In this document: one piece after another, positions 26,904 through 35,390 of the stretch
Layout of the letters: each line of letters begins with the position of its first letter
Numbering within the stretch: the first letter of the stretch is position 1
DNA from: Alphaproteobacteria bacterium CG1_02_46_17
GTDB lineage: Bacteria > Pseudomonadota > Alphaproteobacteria > Micavibrionales > Micavibrionaceae
Reading direction: 5' to 3'
DNA length: 64,000 nt
Assembly: GCA_001871905.1 (NCBI GenBank)
Contig: MNUG01000009.1
Span: 62,001-126,000, forward strand
The notes under the pieces: generated by a model
The model's database searches: none
What the model was told of the DNA's origin: nothing
Seen by the model: only the letters and a program-made list of their open reading frames with translations
Program-made: the position numbers and the translations under genes

Positions 26904-29900
26904 TGAAACATGATGCAAAACAGGATGATTTGATGAATCGGGATACGGGAAAGAAATTGGTTGTCCGTAAAGATGAGACTTTGTTTGATCTTCTCGATAT
27001 GGGGCTTTTGTTTTCAACTGTCTATGACACCGAGACAACCGATCTGGATAAACGGTTTGCAGAGATTACCCAGTTTGGCGGGTGTATTACCGATCTTGCA
27101 GGAAATATTCTGCACAAGGTTGACTATCGCGCAAAAATCTCCCCGCACACTGTTATTTCCCCCATGGCTTGGGTTGTCCAGCGTATGCGTCTTGATGATC
27201 TGCAACGCGGCGATCCAAAGGCAATCTTTATGGGCAAGGTTATGAAATTCTTTGAATATTCATCATCTCTGGATAAGGCTCCCTATATCGAAAAGTTTCT
27301 GGAGGGCTGTCGAGAAGGTGTTTACAAGGATGCAGAAAACAGAAAAGAAAAAAAATATTATGCTTATCCTGTGCAGAATGAAGATGGATCAACTGATTGG
27401 GACTTTATCCGTATTCATGAGAATCTAAGAAAATTTTATTTCAAGAACAAAAGCGGGCAATGGGTTAAGCGAGATATCAAGTCTTTATCTGTCGGCTATA
27501 ATAATGTGAATGCCGATGATCAGTGGCTCTGGACTGCGGCTCATATGTCTGGAGCCGAGAATATCTTTATGACCCATTTGGCACAGATGGGGAAGTTGCG
27601 TTTTGATGCCTTGCGCGCAGTTGAATCCGCATTTGTTATTGGCTCTGCGGGTGAGAATGGCCTAAAGGCAATGGAGAAAGAGAATCCACTGACAGGTGAG
27701 AAATACTTGTCATTTAGTCAGGGCAGTATTCTTGAGGTCAATACACGGCATTCAAGTGAGTTGAGGGATATTGTAGAAGGGATCGTTGATGAGGATGGCG
27801 CTCATATTGACTTGTCCCAGTTGCATGGGGCTCTATCTGACTCGCTTGCTCTTCTGGCGCTGGTTCGCTATATCCGCAAGGTTCATCCTAACGTTTTTCG
27901 CCAAATGGTAAAAAATTCAGATTGGAAATATGTCGTCAATAAAATGTCAGAAATATATGGGGAGTTTGGTAATAATCCGCCTCTGGCATATGTTGATAAA
28001 TGCTTTCCCGTTGTTGACGGGAAGATGGTATCCCTGATTGGAACTGACCAGTTCCGAAATGCCCCGAAAGTTGCGGTCGTCTGGAACTTGAATATTGACC
28101 CAAGCACTTATACGCACAATGAAAAGAAATCCATTAAAAAAATGACTGCGGTCGATTGGAAGCAGATATTGATTGATGCTTCGCATAATCCGAATTCACC
28201 ATTAAAAGTTATTCGCGCGCATAAGTCGCCACGTTTGTTTGATGCAGAGGTCGGATATCGGGCAGGTTTTAATCTTGATATGAATCGTCAGGAGATACAC
28301 CGTCGTATCAGCTTTGTTCGGGATGCAAAAATATCCGATGCAGTTATGGAGGGGTTACGTCTTGCTTTTCCACGATTGCATGGTGTTGATCGTATAGTTC
28401 TGCCTCAACCAGAAGAAGAGCTATTTACGTTTTCAACTCTGGAACTGTTTGATGCGGCTGCGGGCGAGGATGTACAGGTTCATTTCAGGGTAAAGAACAA
28501 AGTTGAGGAGATTGCTCAAAAATCTCGTCAAAATATTATGCAGATCAAATCATTATGGATGAAAGCTATACAATTTGATGAAGATATCCTTTTGGGATTT
28601 GCAGAAAATCCTGATGCGATGTTGGGCAAGATTGAAGAGCTGAATAAAAAACTCGGGAAAAAAGGTGGGGTTCGTATCCCTCAACCTGATGGGCCGGTTA
28701 CTGATTTTGATAGTGCCATGGCTTACAAAATAAAAATTCTTTACATAGCACGCTTTCATTTTTCTCGTGGAGATATTAAGGATATCGGTCACCATTTCTG
28801 GTTCGAGGACAAAGACGGGATTCGTTATTCTGATCAGGAAATTATGGGCTGGCCCATGGATAAAATCGATGACGCCAGAAAGAGCGGAAATTTGATTATT
28901 CGTCATGAAGTGGCTAACACAATGCCGTTGGTGCTTGACCGGATGATTGAATCATTGGGGTACGGTCATATTCTAGGAGAACAAGCACAGATTCAGCTTA
29001 GAGCCTATACAACCTTGCGCCAAAGAGGCATGCCACACCACCATGGACATGAGGACAGGTGGTACACAAAGGGGCGAGGGCAACGAGATTTGTCGAAGCT
29101 CAAGAATAATGAGATGACAAGGGAAGATTTGAAGGGAATTGAAAAATATATTCCTGGAGGATGGGAAGACTTTATTGAGCACCAGCATGATAGCCTGGCA
29201 AGTCTTTCTGAATACGAAGAGTATCTCAAAAGCATACAGCCGGAAGAGTTTACACCGGAATTGTTGTACTGGGCCGGTGTTGATCCGGATATCGGATATC
29301 CGATCCGTAATCATAATTTTGCGGTTGATCGGGAACGTTCGGTCGTTGTGGATGTACCGGATAGGTATTTGCAAAGTCCGGTTATTGAACCTGTGACTGG
29401 TCGTAATTTGTGGATTTTGCCATGTAGCGAACATTTTAATAAAGCATCGATGATCCATGACAAAGATCTTTTGTTTAGGGCAGAAAAATCTGGAAGAATA
29501 TATCATCTTCCGAATGCAAAGATGGTGGATGTTCCAAAGTCCGGCGGACTGCATGAAGACTTCTACCGTCAGGTTGAGACTGCATATTTGGCGACGGGGT
29601 TTAATATACCATCATTCAAAGACCGGATCGCAGTTATCGGTTCGGGTCCATACCCGTTATTTGATTTGCGCCAGCCTAATCAAAAAGCACAAAGTCTGAA
29701 TGTTGAAACACATGTTTTTGAGGGATTGGTTTCACCGGAATTGGCTGGGTATAAATATCCTATTTCTGGGGTCATCTTGCGGGATGACCATTTGAAAATT
29801 TCTGATGGAGCTATTCGTATTCGAGAGCAGGCTGATGGTCAATCAACCGGATGGGAGTTCGAGACAGAAGTTTTGCAGGCAAAGTATATTACTTTGAAGG

Positions 29901-30148
29901 ATGTAGAAAGCTTTACCGAAGAAGAGGTCTTGAGCTTTGGATTTCTAACGCATGAACAGGCCATAGATTATTTTAGCGCTCTGTTTTCGAAACAGAAAAA
30001 GGACCCAAGAAAGTTAGAAAATAAGGCGTTGGCAATTTCTTTTGCGGAAGTTAATGCCTTTGATGTCCAAAAGGGGATGATGTATTTCAAGCCAGATTCT
30101 CAGGTTCAGTCCTGTGTGGCTAAGAATTTTGTAAATAACTTATGTTGA
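26900..30148 (+). CDS. Large exonuclease I (SbcB)-like DEDDh exonuclease
   Basis: A 1082-residue protein whose N-terminal half resembles E. coli exonuclease I, a 3'-5' single-strand DNA exonuclease of about 475 residues. Matches: VYDTETTD (Asp43, Glu45), the GYNNVNADD motif at 199-207 (ExoI has GYNNVRFDD), and HGALSD at 309-314 followed by a helix ending HPNVF (ExoI HDAMAD). All five DEDDh catalytic residues are present. A later ExoI SH3-like block is suggested by KVAVVWNLNIDP near 395. The last 400 or so residues have no recognised partner. The start at 26900 overlaps the upstream stop, with AAGG six bases before it. Confidence 0.75.
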   Translation: MMKHDAKQDDLMNRDTGKKLVVRKDETLFDLLDMGLLFSTVYDTETTDLDKRFAEITQFGGCITDLAGNILHKVDYRAKISPHTVISPMAWVVQRMRLDDLQRGDPKAIFMGKVMKFFEYSSSLDKAPYIEKFLEGCREGVYKDAENRKEKKYYAYPVQNEDGSTDWDFIRIHENLRKFYFKNKSGQWVKRDIKSLSVGYNNVNADDQWLWTAAHMSGAENIFMTHLAQMGKLRFDALRAVESAFVIGSAGENGLKAMEKENPLTGEKYLSFSQGSILEVNTRHSSELRDIVEGIVDEDGAHIDLSQLHGALSDSLALLALVRYIRKVHPNVFRQMVKNSDWKYVVNKMSEIYGEFGNNPPLAYVDKCFPVVDGKMVSLIGTDQFRNAPKVAVVWNLNIDPSTYTHNEKKSIKKMTAVDWKQILIDASHNPNSPLKVIRAHKSPRLFDAEVGYRAGFNLDMNRQEIHRRISFVRDAKISDAVMEGLRLAFPRLHGVDRIVLPQPEEELFTFSTLELFDAAAGEDVQVHFRVKNKVEEIAQKSRQNIMQIKSLWMKAIQFDEDILLGFAENPDAMLGKIEELNKKLGKKGGVRIPQPDGPVTDFDSAMAYKIKILYIARFHFSRGDIKDIGHHFWFEDKDGIRYSDQEIMGWPMDKIDDARKSGNLIIRHEVANTMPLVLDRMIESLGYGHILGEQAQIQLRAYTTLRQRGMPHHHGHEDRWYTKGRGQRDLSKLKNNEMTREDLKGIEKYIPGGWEDFIEHQHDSLASLSEYEEYLKSIQPEEFTPELLYWAGVDPDIGYPIRNHNFAVDRERSVVVDVPDRYLQSPVIEPVTGRNLWILPCSEHFNKASMIHDKDLLFRAEKSGRIYHLPNAKMVDVPKSGGLHEDFYRQVETAYLATGFNIPSFKDRIAVIGSGPYPLFDLRQPNQKAQSLNVETHVFEGLVSPELAGYKYPISGVILRDDHLKISDGAIRIREQADGQSTGWEFETEVLQAKYITLKDVESFTEEEVLSFGFLTHEQAIDYFSALFSKQKKDPRKLENKALAISFAEVNAFDVQKGMMYFKPDSQVQSCVAKNFVNNLC

Positions 30149-30162
30149 GCGTGGAGAAAGTA

Positions 30163-31029
30163 ATGAACACTAAATCTTTTATTCTTGATGATAAATTGCA
30201 AAGGCTGGTTAATCTTGCAAAAAATCAGAAAGTCCCGAACTTGTCTGACAGTAGAATGGTTTTGGGGTGTACTGATCTGACATCTTTAACGGGACAGGAA
30301 ACCGAGATGTTAATTGAGATGTTATGTGCCAAGGCGGCAATACTCCATACAGGGTCTGTTTGTGTGTTTCCCGAATTTGTAAAATCCTCGTATAATTATC
30401 TGCAGGGAACCGGTGTTAATACAGCGACAGTCATTAACTTTCCCGATGGTCATCACCGAACGAGAATCAACGAAATTGCAACGCCTGAATCTGTTGAAAT
30501 TGATGTTAAGCGAGCTATCGAAATGCGAGCAGGTCAAGTTGATATTGTTCTCGATTATGAACATATGGCTGGCGGACATGCCAAAAAGCTGCTGAAAGCT
30601 GCGCGGAAAGCTTGTCCGGAAGATGTAACATTAATGGTGATTGTCGAGAGTGCATCGTATAAGACGGCGGAGGATCTTAGCGCGGCCTGTAGTCTTGCCA
30701 TTTCTGCAGGAGTTGATTTCCTTAAGACCTCGACAGGAAAACATTCATCGGGTGGGGCCACACCGGAAGCGGTTGCGGTTATGTTGCAAGCGATTAAAGA
30801 TTCCAAACGGGATGTCGGGATTAAAATTACAGGGGGGGTTAAGGATTTATCTGATTGTCTTCCCTATATGTATATGTTCCGTCATTTCTTTGGTTGGGAC
30901 AGTATTCGTTTTGACAGGTTCCGCATAGGAGCAAGTGGCATGGTAGATAATATCATTCGTAATAAATTGAATCTGGTTCCCGCTAATTCAATTACCCCGA
31001 ATGATCCGGCCATGCAGGCTTATTCGTGA
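30163..31029 (+). CDS. deoC: Deoxyribose-phosphate aldolase
   Basis: Splits 2-deoxyribose 5-phosphate into glyceraldehyde 3-phosphate and acetaldehyde, feeding DNA-derived sugar into glycolysis. The 288-residue class I aldolase shows CTDLTSL near residue 36, VCVFPEFV near 68, VINFPDGHH near 90, DIVLDYE near 130, FLKTSTGKHSSGGATPE near 185 with the Schiff-base lysine, and GIKITGGV near 220 with the second lysine. ATG 30163 with GGAG upstream is preferred over the ATG at 30142 that overlaps the exonuclease gene. No deoA, deoB or deoD lies nearby; its partners here are the two nuclease-like genes. Confidence 0.93.
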   Translation: MNTKSFILDDKLQRLVNLAKNQKVPNLSDSRMVLGCTDLTSLTGQETEMLIEMLCAKAAILHTGSVCVFPEFVKSSYNYLQGTGVNTATVINFPDGHHRTRINEIATPESVEIDVKRAIEMRAGQVDIVLDYEHMAGGHAKKLLKAARKACPEDVTLMVIVESASYKTAEDLSAACSLAISAGVDFLKTSTGKHSSGGATPEAVAVMLQAIKDSKRDVGIKITGGVKDLSDCLPYMYMFRHFFGWDSIRFDRFRIGASGMVDNIIRNKLNLVPANSITPNDPAMQAYS

Positions 31030-31038
31030 GGGTTGATT

Positions 31039-31785
31039 ATGGCTGCTGCACATATAGAGATCTCTAAAGAATTTGGAAAATGTTTGGAACGTGTATTTTT
31101 TCCCGATTTCGATAGCTATTTGATGGCTTTTGACCGGAAAAGGATAGGGATTGAAGGGGGCGAGCGGTTTGCTCTGATTTGGAAACCGCGCAAGACTATA
31201 GAAGATGTTCCTAAAACACACATAGAGGCAGTTGGACCTGAATGGAAATCCCTGCGTTTGAAATTTTTGAATGCTTGTATAAATTTTGAACCAAATTCAC
31301 ATCCTTATATTGGAAAAGTTATTGATGCAGATGTCCAGCGCCAAGATGCATATGATTGGGAGGATAGTTTTCTTGTACCATGGGATAGGAATCTAGGACT
31401 TGGAGAAGCGCGCGATCTGGTCCGCAAGATTGCCTATCACCACAATATCAATCCATTGCCAAAAGTATCAAAAGGGAAGGGGGAGGTTGATGAGAATGGA
31501 AAGGTTTACTCCGAATATGTTGATGGCAACATCCATTTATCGCATTTAACCTTAATGCATACGATTCATGAGTCTGCTCACATGGTGATTGCCAATGGTG
31601 AAAACGGAGACGAGTTGTATACCTCACATGGGCCAGTGTTTGTTTGGAAGCTCATATCTCTTTATCATCACTACGCCAACATCCCATTGGATTACATGAT
31701 TTCAACTGCAGAAGACCATAATCTATTAGGGGATTCTTCTTATCGCAAAATGAGCGGTTCAAAATCCATGGTTCGCAATCCATAG
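31039..31785 (+). CDS. HExxH zincin-like protein of unknown function
   Basis: The 248-residue protein contains MHTIHESAHMVIA with an HExxH zinc motif (His177, Glu178, His181) and a likely third ligand in TSHGPVFVWKL (His197). This spacing of HExxH followed by a short loop and HGP is seen in SprT/Wss1-like and related small metalloproteases. There is no signal peptide, so it should act in the cytoplasm. A TTG start six bases earlier is possible. It begins 10 bases after deoC and closes the operon. Its substrate is unknown; DNA-protein crosslink repair by SprT-type enzymes suggests one possibility but is only an analogy. Confidence 0.65.
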   Translation: MAAAHIEISKEFGKCLERVFFPDFDSYLMAFDRKRIGIEGGERFALIWKPRKTIEDVPKTHIEAVGPEWKSLRLKFLNACINFEPNSHPYIGKVIDADVQRQDAYDWEDSFLVPWDRNLGLGEARDLVRKIAYHHNINPLPKVSKGKGEVDENGKVYSEYVDGNIHLSHLTLMHTIHESAHMVIANGENGDELYTSHGPVFVWKLISLYHHYANIPLDYMISTAEDHNLLGDSSYRKMSGSKSMVRNP

Positions 31786-31854
31786 AATATTCTTTTATTT
31801 TCAGTTAGTTATTTTCAACCCTTGAGGGGGGTGAGATTTTTCCTTGTGCTTTTT

Positions 31855-31872
31855 GTTCTATTGTGATAGAAC
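31855..31872. promoter_or_regulatory. Palindromic operator candidate for the TrpR-family regulator
   Basis: A perfect inverted repeat, GTTCTAT-TGTG-ATAGAAC, lies 40 bases before the regulator start. It overlaps a possible promoter with TTGTGC at 31844-31849 and TAGAAC at 31867-31872 (17-base spacing). This is where a repressor would block transcription. Its size and symmetry resemble operators of TrpR-fold proteins. Confidence 0.6.
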
Positions 31873-31912
31873 ATTAAAACATAGTCTTCGGCATATAAAA
31901 GTTGGATAAAAA

Positions 31913-32221
31913 ATGAAAAAGCAAACAGTGACAAGGAACGGTAATCGAAAAGCTTTGGAAAATGCGTTGTATGACGCCGTTTTGTCCTTGGCTGATAAAA
32001 GAGAATGCCGTGCATTTTTCGAGGATATTTGTACGCCCGCAGAGATTGAGGCGATGGTTGATCGGTGGCAGGTTGCACAAATGTTGGATGAAGGAATTCC
32101 TTATCGCACAGTTTCAGAAAAAGCAGCGGTGAGTCTGGCAACGGTTACCCGTGTTGCGAGGTTTCTTCATAATGGGAATAGCGGGTATCGAACAATTATA
32201 GATCGGATGAAGAGTAGATGA
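31913..32221 (+). CDS. TrpR/YerC-family transcriptional regulator, candidate histidine repressor
   Basis: A 102-residue protein of the TrpR superfamily YerC/YecD branch: LADKRECRAFFEDICTP near residue 28, then a helix-turn-helix in TPAEIEAMVDRW and GIPYRTVSEKAAVSLATVTRV. TrpR uses the same fold to bind tryptophan and DNA; YerC homologues have been proposed as histidine-biosynthesis regulators (HisR) in Gram-positive bacteria. Its ATG lies 128 bases after the zincin gene and its stop overlaps hisG (ATGA), so it is coupled to the histidine operon and a matching palindrome sits in its own promoter. The effector (histidine or another) is inferred. Confidence 0.85.
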   Translation: MKKQTVTRNGNRKALENALYDAVLSLADKRECRAFFEDICTPAEIEAMVDRWQVAQMLDEGIPYRTVSEKAAVSLATVTRVARFLHNGNSGYRTIIDRMKSR

Positions 32222-33123
32222 ATGATGAATTAAAAAATAATGCCAGATTAAAGCTGGCGGTTCAAAAATCTGGTCGGTTGGCTGATGATTCCCGCGCATT
32301 ATTAGAAAAATGTGGCATTCGTTTTACCAAAAGCAAGGATCAGCTATTTTGTACTGCTCAGGACTTTCCCCTCGATCTTTTTTTTGTTCGGGATGATGAT
32401 ATTCCTGCGTTTGTGGCCTCAGGCGTTTGTCAGATTGGAATTGTCGGGCAGAATGTTTTGAGTGAAGAGAAATTACTGTCAAAAAATAAAAAGCTACAAG
32501 ATGTTGAAGAAGTTCTTCCCTTGGGATTCGGAAAATGCCGCTTGTCAATTGCGATCCCATATGGGTTTGAATATGAGAATGCGCAATCATTACAAGGCAA
32601 AGTTATTGCCACGTCATATGAAGGATTGTTGTCAGAATTTCTGATGCTGAATAATGTTGAGGCTGAGATCGTGGATATGCGCGGGGCTGTTGAGATTGCA
32701 CCACGGGTTGGTATGGCGGATGCGATCTGTGATCTGGTGTCAACGGGGGCTACTTTGGCAGTAAATGGTTTGCAAGAAGCAGAAGTCATTTTCAAAAGCC
32801 AGTCTGTTTTAATTAAAGGAACAGAGATCTCTGATGATCAACAGAAGATTCTTGATCGTTTATTGATGCGTATTCGTGGCGTTTTGCAAGCCGAGAATAG
32901 CAAATATATTATGTTTCATGCGCCGATCCAGTCTCTTGATGAATTGCGGAATGTCATTCCGGGATCTGATGCCCCAACTGTTCTGGAATTGCAGGGGCGG
33001 ACAGATAAAGTTGCTGTTCATGCTGTTTGTAATGAAGATGTTTTCTGGGACACGATGGAAGATTTACGGAGCAAAGGGGCAACAGATATTCTGGTTGTTC
33101 CAATTGAGAAGATGCTGGAGTAA
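32218..33123 (+). CDS. hisG: ATP phosphoribosyltransferase HisG (long form)
   Basis: First enzyme of histidine synthesis: joins ATP and PRPP to give phosphoribosyl-ATP. The 301-residue length, with a C-terminal regulatory domain after about residue 225 (the region LELQGRTDKVAVHAV), marks the long form that is inhibited by histidine and does not need HisZ. KLAVQKSGRL near the N terminus and the DLVSTGATLAVNGL PRPP-loop block near 170 are diagnostic. It overlaps the regulator stop by four bases and is followed three bases later by hisCB. Confidence 0.95.
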   Translation: MNDELKNNARLKLAVQKSGRLADDSRALLEKCGIRFTKSKDQLFCTAQDFPLDLFFVRDDDIPAFVASGVCQIGIVGQNVLSEEKLLSKNKKLQDVEEVLPLGFGKCRLSIAIPYGFEYENAQSLQGKVIATSYEGLLSEFLMLNNVEAEIVDMRGAVEIAPRVGMADAICDLVSTGATLAVNGLQEAEVIFKSQSVLIKGTEISDDQQKILDRLLMRIRGVLQAENSKYIMFHAPIQSLDELRNVIPGSDAPTVLELQGRTDKVAVHAVCNEDVFWDTMEDLRSKGATDILVVPIEKMLE

Positions 33124-33126
33124 AGC

Positions 33127-34797
33127 ATGATGCAGCAAAACATGATTTTATCACGCGCGCGGCCATCTGTTCTGGCTATGAAAGCTTATTCTTCGGCGCG
33201 TTCTTTGTATAAGGCTGGGGATGGGTATATTTTTCTGGATGCCAATGAATGTTCCTATGAACCTTATGTGGGGGCGCAGAATTTGAACAGATATGCCGGA
33301 CAACAACCGCGCGAAGCTATTGAGGCTCTCTGCCGTTTATATGATGTTTCCAGCAGAAATTTAGTTCTGACCAGAGGGGCTGACGAAGCTATTGATGTTC
33401 TTGTCCGTAGTTTTTGTGAGGGAGGACAAGATTCTATCCTGATTTGTCCCCCAACTTTTCCAATGTATGGACAAGCAGCAACATTGCAAGGTGCAGAAAT
33501 TATAGAGGTTCCATTAAACATTGGAAATAATTTTTCCATTGATGTAGAAGAAATTGAATCTGCGATTCGACCCAATACCAAGATTGTTTTTCTGTGTTCT
33601 CCCAATAATCCAACGGGAAATTTGATCCCTTTGGAACAGATTGAACAAATTTGTCGTTTTTGTGATGGACAGGCTTTGGTTGTTGTTGATGAGACTTATA
33701 TTGAGTTTTCTGGGCAAAAAAGCTGCCTTGATATTATATCTGCATATTCAAATCTGGTGGTGTTGCGGACTTTATCCAAGGCTTATGCTGCGGCGGGGCT
33801 GCGTGCCGGTGTGGCGATTGCCAATGCAGATGTCATCTCGTTATTGAGAAAAGTTCTTGCGCCTTATCCAGTGGCGCAAAATGTCGCGCAGGAAATTGTC
33901 AGGATTACTGATCCCAATAATATTAAAAGATTGAGTGCCAAAATGGCAGATACGATTGATCGCCGGGAAGAATTTGCACAGCGTTTGGCAGGGTTCGATT
34001 TTGTAGAAAAAATATTTCCGTCCTCGGCAAATTTCCTTCTGATTCAAGTTCGGGATGCTGATCTTTTTGTTCAAAATTGTCTGGATGGCGGCATTATTGT
34101 TCGCAATCAATCTCATTTGCAGGGCATACAAAATTGCGTGCGAATTTCTATTGGATTTAAAGAGGATATGTCACGTTTGTTGGATGTATTGTCTGGTAAT
34201 ACTCCGCAGGCAACAAGTGCTGGACGAACCGCGCGGGTTGTTCGTAAAACGACAGAAACGGCGATTGATCTCAGCCTCAATCTTGATCAGAAAGATCTTG
34301 TTAATATTAATACGGGGGTTCGTTTTTACGATCACATGTTAGAGCAGGTCGCCAAACATGCAGGATTTTCTATCCAAATAGAATGTGTCGGGGATGTTGA
34401 TGTTGATGCACACCACAGCATTGAAGATTGTGCAATTGCCTTGGGTGTGGCGATCAAGCAGGCTTTGGGTGATAAGCGTGGTATCGGGAGATATGGGTTT
34501 ACTGTGCCGATGGATGAGTCCTTATGTGATGTTGCAATTGATCTGTCTGGCCGTTTTTATCTGAATTTTGATGGCGAGTTTCCGGATCGACATGTCTCGG
34601 ATATGCCGTGTGATATGGTCGAGCATGTGTTCCGGTCATTGGCGGAGAATATGGGGTGTAACCTTCATATTAAAGTGCGTGGAGAGAATTCTCACCATAT
34701 GGTCGAGGCTTGTTTTAAGGCGTTCGGGCGTGCGTTGGGTATGGCCATACGCTGTCAGGATGGAGATTCTTTGCCGAGTACAAAAGGGGTCTTATGA
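33127..34797 (+). CDS. hisCB: HisC-HisB fusion: histidinol-phosphate aminotransferase and imidazoleglycerol-phosphate dehydratase
   Basis: One uninterrupted 556-residue frame encodes two histidine enzymes. Residues 1 to about 358 are a class II PLP aminotransferase (HisC): YIFLDANECSYEP, CSPNNPTGNLIP, VVVDETYIEF and TLSKAYAAAGLRAG with the PLP lysine at 218. Residues about 365-556 are imidazoleglycerol-phosphate dehydratase (HisB): VRFYDHMLEQVAKHAGF and the two manganese motifs DAHHSIED and GENSHHMVEACFKA. HisC normally acts just after HisB, so the fusion joins neighbouring steps. The phosphatase domain found at the HisB N terminus in enterobacteria is absent; no histidinol-phosphatase is in the window. 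Confidence 0.93.
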   Translation: MMQQNMILSRARPSVLAMKAYSSARSLYKAGDGYIFLDANECSYEPYVGAQNLNRYAGQQPREAIEALCRLYDVSSRNLVLTRGADEAIDVLVRSFCEGGQDSILICPPTFPMYGQAATLQGAEIIEVPLNIGNNFSIDVEEIESAIRPNTKIVFLCSPNNPTGNLIPLEQIEQICRFCDGQALVVVDETYIEFSGQKSCLDIISAYSNLVVLRTLSKAYAAAGLRAGVAIANADVISLLRKVLAPYPVAQNVAQEIVRITDPNNIKRLSAKMADTIDRREEFAQRLAGFDFVEKIFPSSANFLLIQVRDADLFVQNCLDGGIIVRNQSHLQGIQNCVRISIGFKEDMSRLLDVLSGNTPQATSAGRTARVVRKTTETAIDLSLNLDQKDLVNINTGVRFYDHMLEQVAKHAGFSIQIECVGDVDVDAHHSIEDCAIALGVAIKQALGDKRGIGRYGFTVPMDESLCDVAIDLSGRFYLNFDGEFPDRHVSDMPCDMVEHVFRSLAENMGCNLHIKVRGENSHHMVEACFKAFGRALGMAIRCQDGDSLPSTKGVL

Positions 34798-35387
34798 TTA
34801 CGATTGTTGAAAGTGGTGGGGCCAATATCGCATCAATCCGCTTCGCTCTGGAGCGGCTGAACGTCAGTGCCGAATGGACTTCCGATGTCGATAAAATTTC
34901 AAAGGCCAGCCGTGTGATGTTGCCGGGGGTTGGGGCTGCTGGTGATGCAATGCAGAAATTGCGCGCCAAAGAACTTGATGAATGTGTTAAATCCCTAACC
35001 TGTCCGGTTTTGGGAATTTGTCTGGGGATGCAGATGTTGTTTTCAACGTCTGCGGAAGGGCAAACAGATATGCTGGATATTATCAAAGCCCCCGTCGTAC
35101 GATTGACAGAAGAAGTAGGGAAAACCATTCCTCATATGGGGTGGAATGATGTCATGATCGAACAAAAAGATCACCCTTTGATGCAAGGACTGGTAGAGAA
35201 GGAGTTTTTTTATTTTGTGCATAGTTACTATGCTCCGCTTGGGAGTTATACCGTTGGAAGATGCGATTATTTTTTCAATAGTTTCTCGGCGATTGTGATA
35301 CAGGATAATTTTATGGGATGCCAGTTTCACCCTGAACGATCCGGCGCTGCAGGAAGTCGTGTATTGGAAAATTTTATAAGGATGTAG
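34794..35387 (+). CDS. hisH: Imidazole glycerol phosphate synthase subunit HisH
   Basis: Glutamine amidotransferase subunit that feeds ammonia to HisF. Of 197 residues, VMLPGVGAAGDAM, LGICLGMQMLF (nucleophile Cys near 80) and GCQFHPERSG (His and Glu of the triad near the C terminus) are clear. The ATG overlaps the hisCB stop, and hisA follows three bases after its stop. Confidence 0.95.
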   Translation: MITIVESGGANIASIRFALERLNVSAEWTSDVDKISKASRVMLPGVGAAGDAMQKLRAKELDECVKSLTCPVLGICLGMQMLFSTSAEGQTDMLDIIKAPVVRLTEEVGKTIPHMGWNDVMIEQKDHPLMQGLVEKEFFYFVHSYYAPLGSYTVGRCDYFFNSFSAIVIQDNFMGCQFHPERSGAAGSRVLENFIRM

Positions 35388-35390
35388 TTT

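Noticed and set aside
28973-29554. Minus-strand 193-residue open frame
   Set aside because: Antisense to the ExoI-like gene; no ribosome site or motif.
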